Part shown: positions 43,971-56,601 of the stretch, piece after piece
How positions within the stretch are numbered: the stretch's first letter is position 1
Layout of the letters: each line of letters begins with the position of its first letter
Assembly (NCBI GenBank): GCA_017311185.1
Contig: JAESUZ010001057.1
Span: forward strand, 1,116,001 to 1,180,000
DNA: 64,000 bases
Direction: 5' to 3'
From: Proteles cristata cristata
Taxonomy: Eukaryota; Chordata; Mammalia; Carnivora; Hyaenidae
Program-made: the position numbers and the translations under genes
The notes under the pieces: generated by a model
What the model was told of the DNA's origin: nothing
The model's input: only the letters and a program-made list of their open reading frames with translations
The model's database searches: none

Positions 43971-46900
43971 CGGGCTAGAGGGTCAGGGAGGACGCGGAGT
44001 GGAGGGAAAGCACTGGACTTGAAGTCTGTAGACTTGGTTTTGCGGCCCCTTTCCAGCTCTGTCGGTTTTGTTGAAGTCACTGAACCTCAGTTTCCATTTC
44101 TATAAAATGGGGCTAACTCTCCCTCGCTTTCGGGGTTAGCATGAGGGTCCAAAGAGGTGCTGGAGGTGAAAGTGCCCTCTCATTGTAGAGCCCGCTCCTG
44201 TCTTTTCTAGAAAGGTAGGCTTTTCTGTCCACTAAGTGAAGGATACAGCCGGTTCCTTCCCTCCTCTTTGCTCCTCCGCAGTCCAGTCTTGGTTAATACC
44301 CTGTGACCACTCTCCATCGCACCATGCCCTTTGCTCTGAAACCTTCACCACCGTGCAGCCTGCCCTTCCCAGGTTTCTTGAGTTACATTACCGCCCTTCC
44401 TTCTGCTCCCAAGGCACCATGGCAAAGTCTCTTTTGTCTTCTGCACAAGTCCCCAAGTTCTCCTGGCTTCCTCTGGTCAGTTGTGAGCAGGAGATAGGAA
44501 TGACCAGACTGGCAGGTAGGGAGGCAGATCCGTGTAGCACTTAGAAACCTGGGTTTTGGAATCAGGGTGGTCAGGGTAGATATTTGAGCTCTGCAGTCTT
44601 CTTCATGGAATGACCTTGGTTTGGGCAAGTCATGTAACCTCTCTGACCCCATCTAAGATAGGAATAATAATGGTGGTCATCAGGATTGAGTAAAGCAGTG
44701 TGTATAAATTGGGAGGATTAAATAAGATGATGAATGTTAAATACTGAGCTTACTGCCTGGCACACAGCAAGTGCTTAATAAACGGAGGCTATTGTTATCC
44801 CATCCTGAAGCCGAGCCACACTCCATCTCGGCTAGAGCACAGAAGACAGGGGCCCTGCACTCTCTCTGGTTCTCCTTTGTTAAAGAGCCCATGACCTGCT
44901 GCATGAAGTTTTGCCTATTTGTTTTCCACACCCCAGTGTCAGGGAATTGAAAACAGGATAGAAAGCATGGGAATTTTGCATAAAGCTTTACTTGATTTAA
45001 ATAAAAGACTGAGGAATCGCTTTACCCTCCACCCCTGTCTCTCCCCAGGCCTTTGGGGCCCCACTCCTCATCCTCCTCCCAGCAGCTGGTCAAAACTTCA
45101 GTGTCTTCTCTGTGTGTGTGCTTGGAGAGTCCCAGGGAGGAGACTGCAGGGGCGGGTGAGAGATGGATCTCCCTACTTCATGTTTCTTGTAGTACGGCTG
45201 TAAGAATTGTGGCCGGGCCTTCTGTTCTGGCTGCCTCAGCTTCACTGCAGTGGTGCCCCGGACTGGGAATACCCAACAGAAGGTCTGCAAGCAGTGCCAC
45301 GAAGTCCTGACCAGGTGAGAAGCTGACATGGGTGAGGGTTTAGCCAAGATTGGTACCAGGCAGCTGGCCAGCCCACACAACTTTGTGCTCTGTGGCTATA
45401 GGTCAGCTCAGGAAGTGTTTGGGGTAAGAGGTACTGACTGGCAGATAAAGAGACTTCTCATATCAGGTTTCTTGTCTATAGAGGATCTTCTCCTGCCAAT
45501 GCCTCCAAGTGGTCACCACCTCAGAACTATAAGAAGTAAGTGCTGAAGGGACAGAGACAAATAGGGGTGGGGAAAAGACAAAGGAGCCATCCAGTAGGAC
45601 TCTCTTCCCAGCCTCTAGATCAGATGAGCACAGTCAGGAGAAAAGCATCTCTCAGCTTCCTGACTGCCCTCTTGGGCTCAGAAAGCAGCTCATCATCCCT
45701 CTCCCCAGAAACTGTTCTGGGGAGATCTTGGCCTCTAATCCAGACCCTCTATTTGGTCAGCTGAATTAGGCTGCAGGGGGATATGAATGAGGACCAAAGA
45801 CTATTATCCACTGGAGGCCTCCCTGGATACCTAGAAATGATTTGAATGGGAAATGGTGAGTGGGTGCCTTCACCCCTCCCTTCTGCATTCTTTAAGAACC
45901 TTATCTCATACCCTGCCAGGCGTGTGGCAGCCTTGGAAGCCAAGCAGAAGCCTAGCATTCCCCAGAGCCGCGGCCTGACCCAACAAGACCAAGTCATCGC
46001 TGAGCGCCTAGCACGGCTCCGCCAGCAGAACAAGCCCAGTGAGTGGGGGCAGCCAGGGTGACCTAAAACATACCGTCCAGGCTTCCTGGGACTGGGATTT
46101 CTCTGGCTCTTACAAGGCTTCCCCATGCCAATTTCAGAGTCAGTGGCCTCACAGGCAGAGATAGAAGCCAGGCTAGCTGCACTGAGAAATGAAACCCAGG
46201 GTTCCATCCCTTCCACCGAAGAGATGGAGGCACGACTTGCTGCACTGCAGGGCAGAGTTCTGCCTTCTCAGACCTCCCAGGTGGTGAGTGCTTGGGGGAT
46301 CGGGGTCCTAGGACAAGGACCCAGCAGAAGTCCAGACACATGTATGCCTAGTACTTTGTGGGAGCTGGCAAAACCTCCCACCCTCTCCTCTTGATTCTCA
46401 GGCCTGCTCCCCGGCCAAGGATCCAGGGACAAGCAGCAGGATGGGGCGGGGCAGGAAAGAGTGGCCAGATCTACTCGATAATGGGAGTCCTGGATTAGTC
46501 AGTCCCCTTTCCCTGAGCTTTGGAAACTCTTCAGCATCCACCCATCACCTAGACTGCTCTGAACCTTACGATGTTGCTTCCCCTCTACCCTGCTCCTCAC
46601 TGAAGTTCCCTCCTCTGAGCAGATACATCAGCCACCAGACACAAGGACCCAAGCCCAGCAGGCACAGGATCTGCTGACACAGCTGGCAGCAGAGGTGGCT
46701 ATTGATGACAGCTGGGAACAAGGAAGCCCAGGTAACTTCTCCACCTGGATCCCCCAGGGACCTGCCCGCCAACTCTTTCCCCAAGTAGGAAGGGCTCTGC
46801 TGCTCACCCTCTGGGATGCAAATATGAATCAGAGAACAATCAACATTATAAGCTATAGTTTACCCCAATAGGAGCCAGTATTACTGGTGGATAAGTGTGT

Positions 46901-49900
46901 GGGCTTTAGAATCCAACAGCGATTTCTAATTTTTTTTTTTTTTAATTAGAGAGAGAGGGTAATGGATGGGGGAGAGGAGCTGAGGGAGAAAGAAAGAGGG
47001 AGAGAGAATCTTAAGCAGGCTCTATGCTCAGCCTGGAGCCCAACACAGGACTCAATCCCACAACCCTGGGATTATGACCTGAATAGAAATCAAGAGTTGG
47101 ATGTTCAATGGACTGAGCCACCCAGGCGCTCCCAGACAGCAATTTCTTATTCTACCACTTAAACTAGCTCTGTGACCCTGGGAAATTTACTTGACCTAAA
47201 TCTCACTTTCTTCATCTGTAAAATGGAGGTATGATAAAACCCACATCACAGGGAAGTCACGAGAAGTAAATGAGATTAGTAAGCACTTAAGACCTTGCCG
47301 GGTTCATAGTAAGTGTTCAGCAAATGTTCTTTGCAATGATGATGAGGATAAGGATGAGAAAGTGGCTATTTAGAATTAATTAAAATGAAATGAAATTTAA
47401 AATTCAGTTCCTCAATGGTACCAGCCACCTTTCAAGTGCTACTGAACTACAATCTTAGCACAAATACAGATTGTGATATGGAACGCTTCCATTGTCATAA
47501 AGACTTCTGTTGGACAGTGCTGTTCAAATGCTTCAGAGCAATGGTTCTCAATTAGGGATGATATTCCATCTGGGGCCCATATAGCAATGTCTGGAGACTC
47601 TCAGGTTGTCACAACTTAGAAGGTACCACTGGCATCTAGTGAGCAGAGGCTAGGGATGCTGCTAAATATGATACAATGCACAGGACAGCCTTCACAACAA
47701 AGAATTATCCTGTCCAAAATATTAGGAGAACCAAGACTGAGAAGCCCTGCTTTAGAGACATAATCTCACTGAATACTCTCCATAATCCTATATATACTAT
47801 TATTATCCATGTTTTATAAAATGAGGAGACTGAGGCCTGGTGAGCTTAAGGAAACTGACCACAAGTCTGTCACACGTATTAAGTGGCAGAACTGGGACTT
47901 GAAACCAAAGCTGTCTGATTTTGAACCTCTTGGTCTGAAATGCTGATCTAATGGGAACCATGTCAGAGCCACACCCACCCTGGTAGAATTCCCCCTGCCG
48001 AGTCCCTTACAAGGTCCCAGCTTCTCTCGTGTCCTCTCTGTGCTGCTCCCTGGAAGTGCTGATTCCAGCCTGTAAAGCAGAGAGACTGGCTGAGGCTTAG
48101 CTGAGACCTGTTCCCTCATCTTTGGGGGCAGTGATGCTCATACCATGGGACAGCTACTCTAAGCGCAGCATGTATAAACATCAGGAGTGAGAAGAGAGGT
48201 AGTTGAAAAAAACATGTCTAAGATTACTCGTATTTTACATTTGGAAAAATGGAGGACAGACTCATTTTATTTGTAATATAAACCACAGGAGCTAATGCTG
48301 AGCAAAAAGCTGATAATATATGGTTTTATGGTTTTTAAAGAAAGTTGGGAAATGGGAGCGCAGATATTGGAAAGTCTCTGCCTCCCTGACTACATCCCTC
48401 CTTCCAGCTGCCCCTATCCAGAATGACCTCAACCAAGGTGGCCCAGGGGGCCAGAGCACTAATTCCAAGGGACAGGCCACCTGGTCCCTGGAAGAGGAGA
48501 AGAGCAGGCTGCTGGCTGAGGCAGCGGTCGAGCTGCGGGAGGAGAACACGAGGCAGGAGAGGATCCTGGCCCTCGCCAAGCGCCTGGCCGTGCTGCGGGG
48601 ACAGGACCCTGATAAAGGTAGAGGCTGGGAAGGAGCAACTCACTTATGTGCATTGGGCAGGCCCCCCACTCCCACCCCCAGGCCAAGCTCTACAAAATGG
48701 CTGTATTCCCTGCCACACTGAATCAGGTGCCAGGATTGCTATGTCCAGAGGTCTACTGAGCTCTACCCAGAGCCATGAGGAAGGTGCTGGGGCAAAGGAA
48801 TAGATAGGGAATAAGTAGCAGCCATCAGGGACCCAGGGACCCTCAGTCCCTTCAGGTACAAATCCTTCTGCTGCTGTCCCCCAGTCCTGCAGGGTGGGGC
48901 AGGGTGGGACAGGATCTGATGTGATCATAGATGACAGAGCCTGCCCAGCTCTGGAAGATGTGCCCCTGGAAGGCAATCCAGCTCCTGCAGGCAAAACTAC
49001 AGCCACTCAAGCAAACTCTTTCAACCTCACTCTTCCTCTCCTGCTCCTGTCATTCCCTCTCAAGTGACCCTCCAGGACTATCGCCTCCCAGACAGTGATG
49101 ATGATGAGGATGAGGAGACAGCCATCCAGAGAGTCCTGCAACAGGTGGGCCCTGCCTTACCCAGCTGACCACCGCCCCCCGTCCCATCCTGCCTCACTGC
49201 CCCACCACCCACTTGGCCCTGTTCACCCTGCCTCTACTCTCTCATTGAATGGCCACTCTGCAGCTCCTGTTTTACCTGGTGACCCACTGTCCCTATGACC
49301 CACTGTCCCTACTAGCCCCTTGAGATGGGGTATCAGCGGCCACAGGCAATAGATCAAGGGAGATGGGTTGAAAAGCTAAGGCCACAGAGCACAGAAATAC
49401 TCATGGGGCAGGGGGTCAGGGTCCAGGCCTAGAACAGGAAGCTGCACCTCTTCGCCCTGTCCACAGCTCACTGAAGAAGCTGCCCTGGATGAGGCAAGTG
49501 GCTTTAACATCCCCGTGGAGCCAGCTCTCAGAGCCGGGGCCCAGGCCTGCAGGGCAGAGTCCAAGGTGAGAAAAGCCCCAGGCCGCTACCAAGGCCTCTC
49601 TCCCTGCCTGGCCGACTCTCCTACGGCAGTGTTCCCACACACCTCCCTTCCCCTATTCCTCTCTGCTTCTGGAAGGCCCAGGTCAAGGCCCCCAGGCACG
49701 AGGCTGAGGAAGAGGAGCTCCCCTGGTGCTGCATCTGCAATGAGGACGCCACCCTGCGCTGCGCCGGCTGCGATGGAGACCTCTACTGCGCCCGCTGCTT
49801 CCGGTGAGCATGGGTGGGATGTTCTGTGTGGCTGAGAGAAATCACGGGCCCTCTCTGATCCCTGACCGGTCTCTCTTTGCTCCACAGGGAAGGCCATGAT

Positions 49901-49966
49901 GCCTTTGAACTTAAAGAGCACCAGACATCTGCCTACTGCCCCCGGCACATAGGCCGAGAACACTGA
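43901..49966 (+). CDS. ZFYVE19: abscission/NoCut checkpoint regulator (ANCHR), FYVE-type zinc finger 19, complete
   Basis: ANCHR holds back the ESCRT-linked ATPase VPS4 at the midbody so that abscission waits for lagging chromatin. Eleven coding exons: 43901-43954, 45193-45314, 45482-45535, 45920-46038, 46138-46283, 46623-46731, 48408-48617, 49065-49144, 49467-49565, 49676-49803, 49888-49966. They sum to 1200 bases, or 399 residues. The N-terminal FYVE-like finger has Cys at 5, 8, 21, 24, 29, 32, 50 and 53 but lacks the full basic RHHC patch. Four MIM1-like repeats lie near 104-111, 125-133, 146-154 and 257-265. An acidic stretch (DSDDDEDEE) precedes a B-box-like zinc finger at 349-377. Exon 1 ends GAG followed by gcgagt, a GC donor; no GT donor nearby keeps the frame. 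Exon 5 could instead end at 46280. Confidence 0.96.
44530..44790 (+). mobile_element. MIR in ZFYVE19 intron 1
   Basis: 'ctgggttttggaatcagggt', 'gggcaagtcatgtaacctct', 'taggaataataatggtgg' and 'cctggcacacagcaagtgct' cover almost the full MIR. Confidence 0.88.
46929..47133 (-). mobile_element. carnivore SINE in ZFYVE19 intron 6
   Basis: 'ttttttttttttaattagag' to 'gagccacccaggcgctccc'. Flanks 'agcgatttct' and 'agcaatttct' fit a target-site duplication. Confidence 0.9.
47150..47340 (+). mobile_element. MIR
   Basis: 'ctctgtgaccctgggaaatt', 'ctttcttcatctgtaaaatg' and 'catagtaagtgttcagcaaa' are MIR core and 3' part. Confidence 0.85.
47370..47532 (-). mobile_element. hAT-type remnant
   Basis: 'ccagccacctttcaagtgct' and 'tctgttggacagtgctgttc' match the same family as 6150 and 62129, in reverse. 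Confidence 0.65.
47533..47751 (-). mobile_element. MER20-like hAT-Charlie element
   Basis: 'aatggttctcaattagggat', 'caatgtctggagactctcag', 'gcatctagtgagcagaggct' and 'caacaaagaattatcctgtc' run nearly end to end through MER20 as I recall its consensus. Confidence 0.8.
47780..47930 (-). mobile_element. MIR
   Basis: 'actattattatccatgtttt', 'aaaatgaggagactgaggcc' and 'cagaactgggacttgaaacc' are MIR in reverse. Confidence 0.82.
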
Positions 49967-50258
49967 GGAGACCAGGGAGGCAATTCCATGGGCAGTCATG
50001 CAGCTTGGTGCACAAGTCAGGCTAGGCTGCTCATGGACATGTCCTCTGCTGAGCCTCACTGTCCCTGGAAGGAGGAAAAGATTCTCCATTCAGGATGCCC
50101 TTGGGGAGCTAGAGGGAAGACAGAAGTCAGAAGCCCTCCAACAGCCAAGCCTCGACTGGGAGTGAGGCATGGTGAAGAAAAGATGAGACTGAATTAAGGG
50201 TGATGAGCCTTGGAACTTGCTCAAGGGCCCAGGGCCCTCCCCTGCACTTAATGGATCT

Positions 50259-50264
50259 AATAAA
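50259..50264 (+). terminator. ZFYVE19: polyadenylation signal of ZFYVE19
   Basis: AATAAA lies 293 bases after the stop, in 'ggatctaataaagaatgctg', followed by a T/G-rich stretch. Confidence 0.85.
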
Positions 50265-51039
50265 GAATGCTGATTCCTTGAGTCCAGCATGTCTTATCTC
50301 TAGATACCTCTGGGCTCTGAGCCTGGGCCCCTAGAGAGGTGGCAAGAGCAGGTCTTCCACTAGAAGTCCAGTCCTGTGGAGTGAGGAAAAAGGTTGGGCC
50401 ATCCTGCAGGCTTCTCCAGGGAGGGACAGTCCCATCCACCCTGGAAGCCTCATACGCAGTAGGCTTGGATATTCATTCAACTGATCTGAACTATGTGTCC
50501 TGTTCTGGGCAGCCCAGTGTCACCCCCCAGGCCCCACCATCTTAGATTCCTCAGCCTCCCCAGCTCTCAGACAGTGCTTGCTTGCACAAACAGTGGATGC
50601 ATGCCCTGCTTCCGGCCTTACTCCCAAAGGATGCCACCTTCCCAGGCTCCTGTGCCAACCTGCCTGCCATTCAGACCTAGTGTCTTATTTCCAGCAACAC
50701 CTTCCTGAACTGACTCCTGGCATCTCAACCTGTACCCTTTACACACCTCTACTTAGCTCCTGCCTTTTCTCTTTCTGCTGCTGGCTGGAGCCAGCTCATG
50801 ATAGACCTCAGCCTTATGCCTCCTGAATCATTTAGGGGGAGAGGAGGACTTAGCTTTTCCTGATTTCCCCAGACCCAACTAGGTTTCCCCTATTACCTCT
50901 CCTCTGGGATTCAGAACTAATCTTTGCCACTTGGGCTCCTGTTGGTGATGCAGGATGCTGTGTGTCCTAATCTGGTGCCCTCTGCTTGGCCTCCAAGCCT
51001 TGCTAGATCATGAGTTCTAAAGCAGAGCTGGATGGATGG

Positions 51040-51075
<36 letters not shown>

Positions 51076-51440
51076 ATGAGTGGATGAAGTATGGATAGAA
51101 TCTGGTGATTCAGGATGCTAACCTAGTATATCACTTCACCCTCCCCTCCCCTCTCCCTCAGGACAGATATGCTCCACACTCCATTCAGCTGGGGCTCCCA
51201 AAGGTTTTATCCACTTGGCTGCCAAGGAAAGTGCCAGGCAACAGCCATGAATGGTTTCCCGAAAGCCTGCTGACAGGAACCAGCCGTAACTACACATACA
51301 CTAGAGGTGTCCAAATGTCCCTCCTCCCCTTCCACATTCCTTGTCTTTGTCCCAAGGGGCCGTTTCCCTTTCAGCCCAGGATTCTGAGGTTCAGGGCAGG
51401 CCTGGCAGTGCTAAGGCTGCTGAAGGTAGTCTCACAGGGC
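50265..51440. other. intergenic stretch between ZFYVE19 and PPP1R14D
   Basis: The two genes converge here. The part near 51440 should hold the short 3' UTR of PPP1R14D, but I find no minus-strand AATAAA close to the stop. 50490-50830 is CT-rich and may be an old L2 piece. Confidence 0.5.
51030..51078. repeat. (GGAT)n microsatellite
   Basis: About 12 units of 'ggat' with one 'ggac' variant. Confidence 0.92.
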
Positions 51441-54400
51441 TTATTTCTGAGGCCGACTGAGTCTCCGGAATTTCTTGAGTTGACTGAGCAGCTCAGAGAT
51501 AAAAGGCTGAAAGAGAAACAGGGATGAGATCAAGGCACGGGGCCATGCCCACCCACCACACTGCCCTTCTTAATCTCCCCCGACCCCATGTCTCCAGAGC
51601 TGGGGAAAGTGAGAAAGACCTAGGGCTAAGTCTTCCCCTCAAATACTCTTCATTAGCTGCTCCCCTCTAGGCCCCTGTGACCCCCCAGAGCAGCATAGCA
51701 TCCCTTACCTCTGTGGGGCGGGGGCAATTCTGGAGAAGGGCCTGGTGGAAAAGAGCAGAGAGTGAGTTCTGGAGCCACAGCACTTTCCCACAAGCCTCCA
51801 CTCAGCTTCCCAGGAATCCTCTCTGCTGAACTGGTTCTCCCCATGCCACTCAAGGAGGTAAAACCAGGTTCCTGGGCTCCTCCCACTCTAAGCTCAGCTT
51901 CCACCCCACAACCCCAGGCCCATATTCTACCTCCAAGTGAGTCTTCTGTTCCTCTGTGGATAGTTCCATGAGAGCCTCCAGGTCAATCTCGGACTCAGGA
52001 GGAGTTGGTTGACCCTGTGTGGGAATCACATGGGGCTCAGAGGGGCCTGGCCAGCTGGTGCCAGAGGAGGTGAAAGTTACTATCAGAGGGTCATCCATCT
52101 CCTACTCTACCTCCCATGTTCAGTCTGTCTCCTCACCCTACCTCAAACCACACATTCATTCTTGCCATTCAACACTTACTGAGTACCTACTATCTTCTAT
52201 CTGAAACAGGTTCTTTAAAAAGAGTGCCTGTTCAGGGCACCTGGGTGGCTCAGTCAGTTAAGCATCTGACCTCGGCTCAGGTCATGACCTTACAGTTTGT
52301 GGGTTCGAGCCCCACATCAGGCTCTGTGCTGACAGCTCAGAGCCTGGAGCCTGCTTCAGATTCTGTCTCCGCAGCGCCCCCCATCTCTGCCCCTATCCTG
52401 CTCATGCTCTGTCTCTCTCAAATATAAATATTTTAAAATTTTTTTAAAAAATAAAAAGAGTGCCTGTTTAATTTCAAATGTGTATGCATATTGTTGGTAA
52501 GGATCTAAAATGGTATAGCTGCTTTGAAAAACAGTTTGGCAGTTCTTTTTTATTTGTTTTGAGAGAGAGAGGCAGGCAGGCAAGGGCAGAGGGAGAGGAG
52601 CTAGAGAATCCTACTCCTAGGTCTACTCCCAAGAGAAATGAAAATACGACCACACAAAAATTTGCATGACTATTCATAGCAGCACTACTCATAATAGCCA
52701 AAAGGTGAAAACAACACATATCTCCATCAACTGATGAATGTATAAATGAATATAATGTAGCCATACAATATTGCTCAGCAATAAAAGGAACACAGCATTG
52801 ATTCATACTACAACATGGATGAACCTTAAAAATATTATGCTAGTGGAAGAACCCAGTTACAAAAGTCCATATACTATGATTCAATTTGTATGAAATGTCC
52901 AGAATAGGTAAATCCATAGAGATACAAAGTAGATTAGTGGTTGCCTATGGCTCAGAGTAGCAGTGGTAAGGAATGAGGTACGACTGCTAATTGATACAGG
53001 GTTTCTTTCTGGGGTGATAAACTGTCCTAAAATTAAATTGTGGTTGTATAACCCCAAAGATACTTAAAACTATTGAAGTGTATACTGCAAGTGAGTGATT
53101 GTATGGTATGTGAGTCATGTCGTAATAAATCTGTCTTTAAAAGTTATTACAGTCAAGGGGCACCAGAATGGCTCAGTTGACTGAGTGTCCAACTCTTGAT
53201 TTCAGCTCAGGTCATGGTCTCATGGTTCGTGGGTTCATTCCCTGCATCAGGCTCTGCTCTGACAGTGTGGAATCTGCCTGGCATTCTCTCTTTCTCTTTC
53301 TCTCTCTCTCTGCCCTTCCCCTGCTCACACATGCAGGTGCACTCTCTCTCTCAAAATAAACTTCAAAAAAAAAAAGTTATTATAGTCAGTAAAATAATTT
53401 AAACAATACAGAGTTTATAAAATTAAAAACGAAAGAAGGACAAGAAAATGAGAAAACAAGCTACAGACTGGGAGAAAATATTTGCAAAGGATGTATCTGA
53501 TAAAGAACTATTGTCCAAAGTAGAAAAAGAACTCTTAAAACTCAAAAATAAGAAAGGAACAACCCAGTTGAAAAATGGGAAAAGATCTGAACAAATACCT
53601 CCCCAAAGAATATGTGCGGATGGCAAATAGCACATGAGATGTTCAACATCATATGTAATTAGGAAATTGCAAATTAAGACAACGAGACACACTGCATACC
53701 TACAAAATTGGCAAAAAAATCCAAAATGCTGACAACACTGAATGCTGATGAGGATGTGGAACAAGAGGAACCTTCATTCAATACTGGTAAGAATGCTAAA
53801 TAGTACAGCCACTTGGGAAGGCATTTTGGCAGTTTCTTACAAAACTAAACACACTCTTACCATATGATCCAGTGATCAAGCTCCTTAATATTTACCCAAG
53901 TGAGCTGGAAACATATCCATATAAAAACCTGCATAAAGATGTTTATAGCAGTTTTATTCATAATTGGCAAAACTCCAAAGCAACCAATATGTCCTTCAGT
54001 AGGTAAATGGATAAATTAACAGTGGCGCATCCAGACGATGGAATGACTATTCAGCACTAAAAGAAATGAGCTTCAAGCCATGAAAAGACTAAATGAAGTG
54101 TAAACACATAGAATAAGTGAAAGAAGCCAATCTAAAGTTGGCCAGTCATACATATTGTATGATTCCAACTATACAACATTTTGGAAGATGCAAAACTTGG
54201 AGACAGTAAAAAGATCAGTAGGAAGAAAGGGGAAAGTGGGATATACAGGTGGAGATCAGAGGATTTTTAGGACAGAGAAGATACTCTGTATGATACCATA
54301 ATGGTGGCTACCTGTCATTACACGTTTGTCCAAACCCTTAGAATGTACAATGCCAAGAATGAACCCTAATATGAGCTAAAGAGGTTGGGTTATTATGATG

Positions 54401-54686
54401 TGTCAATGTAGGTTCATCAATTGTAACAATGTACTGTGCTAGTTGGGGATGTTGATAATGGGGGAGGCTATGAATGCGTGGGGATGGGGGGAACATGGGA
54501 ACTCTCTGCTCAGTCTTCCTGTGAACCTAAAACTGCTTTAAAAATGAAGTCTAGGGGCATCCAACTTCAGCTCACATCATGATCTCGCAGTTCATGAGTC
54601 TGAGCCCTACATTGGGCTCTGTGCTGACAGCGCAGAGCCTGGAGCCTGCTTCAGATTCTGTCTCCCTCTCTCCCTGCTCATAATTG

Positions 54687-54729
<43 letters not shown>

Positions 54730-56562
54730 AAGTAAACACTAAAAATTAAGTCTATTTAAAAAAAGAGAGAGAGATACGGGGTACCTGGGTGGCTCAGTTG
54801 GTTAGGTATCTGACTTTGGCTCAGGTCATGATCTTACGGCTTGTGAGTTCGAGCCCTGTGTTGGGCTCTGTGCTCACAGCTCAGATAGAGCCTGGATCCT
54901 GCTTCATATTCTGTTTCTCTGTCTGTCTCTGTCCCTTACCCTTTCATGGTCTGTCTCTGTCTCGAAAATAAACAAACATTAAAAAAGAGAGAGATGTGAA
55001 GTCAATGCCCAAGGTTTAATAAACATAGTGATTTTTTTTACTGCTTTATCAAGGACTTTCTTAAATGAAAGTGGCATGGTGATGAAGAACATGACTCCTT
55101 GCACAGGTTGGAGTCACTTTTTTTAAAGTTTGTTTTTTTACTTACTCTCTACACCCAACATGGGGCTCGAATTCATGACCTTAAGATCAAGTCTCATGCT
55201 CCACCAATTGAGCCAGGCAGGTGCCCCTGGTGCCACTTTCTTGATTCACACTAAGGGTCACCATTGTTTTTGCATTATCAATATAAACACCAGCATAGTG
55301 AAAAAGGCAAATGACATCTCAGTATCATTATGAAAATAACCAGGAACCTTCTGAAGGGTCTTAGAACCAGAATTCACCTCAACTGCTGCCTTGTTCATTT
55401 TTTTACTGGGTTATTCAGTTTTTTCTTACCGATTTAAGAAATCTTTTTTTAAAAAACTTAGATTAGCCCTATCATTCATTCTACATATAATGGAAATTTA
55501 TGTGTGGGGAAAGGGTTGGTGAAATATATGTGTTCATATAGCTAAATGTAACTAATGGTCTTTTCCAGTTTGGGGGTTTAATTTTTTTTTAATTTTATTT
55601 TAGAGAGAGAGAATGAAAGCAGAGGAGAGGGGTAGAGGGAGAGAGACAATCTCAAGCAGGCTCCACACTCAGCACGGAGTCCAAGGTGGAGCTCAATCCC
55701 ATGACCCTGGGATCATGACCTGAGCCAAAATGAAGAGTGGGACACTTAACTGAGCCACCCAGGCGCCCCTCCAGTCTGGGTTTTGCTGTTTCTTCTCCTT
55801 CTCCTTCTTCTAAGGCTTAGCAAGTTCTTCTCATACTGATTTGAATAAACTATTGATATTCATTTTTACATTTTATAGAGGTTTGATTATTTAATCCCCT
55901 TTGATGTTGTTTATTTATTTATTTTTGAGAGAGAGACAGAGACAGAGAGCAAGTAGGGAAGAAGCAGAGAGGGGGTGAGAGACAGAATCCCAAGCAGGCT
56001 CCGTGCGATGAGTGCAGAACCTGATGCAGGGCTTGAACCCATGAACTGTGAGGTCATGATGTAAGCCAAAAGAGAGAACTGGACACTCAACTGACTGAGT
56101 CACCCAGGTGCCCTTGATTATTTAATACTTTAAGATCTATTTACTCAACAAATACATGTTCAGTGACTACTATTATTAACCTGGCACTGTGAACTTGGGA
56201 GTTTCAGTGAACAAAACAAAAATCTTGTCCTCAAAGAGCCCATATATTAGATGCAGTCGAGGAGACAAACAGAAACATATGTAATAAGTAATTAAGCTGT
56301 ATAATTTGTTTAATGTTATTTGGGGGACTTTTTGGATGGTGGAAATGTTCCATATTTTGATTGGGGTAGTAGTGGTCACATACGACAAAGTGCATCCCAG
56401 TGTATACTTCAAATTTTATTCTCTGTCAGTTATACCTCAATAAAGTTGATTCTTTTTTTTAGGTTAAGAAAATGGAAAAAGAAGTTTCACCTGCCCTCTC
56501 CTTCCTCAACTGCTAGCAGGTAATCACAGTTAACAGTTTTGGTCCTTCCATGCCTTTTAAAA

Positions 56563-56601
<39 letters not shown>

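Larger units (their letters stand above)
46732..48407. other. intron 6 of ZFYVE19, repeat-filled
   Basis: This 1.7-kb intron holds, in order, a felid SINE (46929-47133), a MIR (47150-47340), two hAT-type remnants (47370-47751) and a second, inverted MIR (47780-47930). Only its ends look unique. Confidence 0.8.

Noticed and set aside
43794..44105. 103-codon frame over the ZFYVE19 start
   Set aside because: It is in a different frame from the FYVE exon and runs into the intron; it reflects the CpG island and a former N-terminal extension.
46281..46283. Exon 5 of ZFYVE19 ending at 46280 (donor gtggtg)
   Set aside because: Both choices keep frame; gtgagt at 46284 is the far stronger donor, adding one Val. 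Left as an alternative only.
51030..51078. Ordered (GGAT)n array as a CRISPR-like or satellite structure
   Set aside because: Pure tetranucleotide microsatellite without spacers, in vertebrate DNA.
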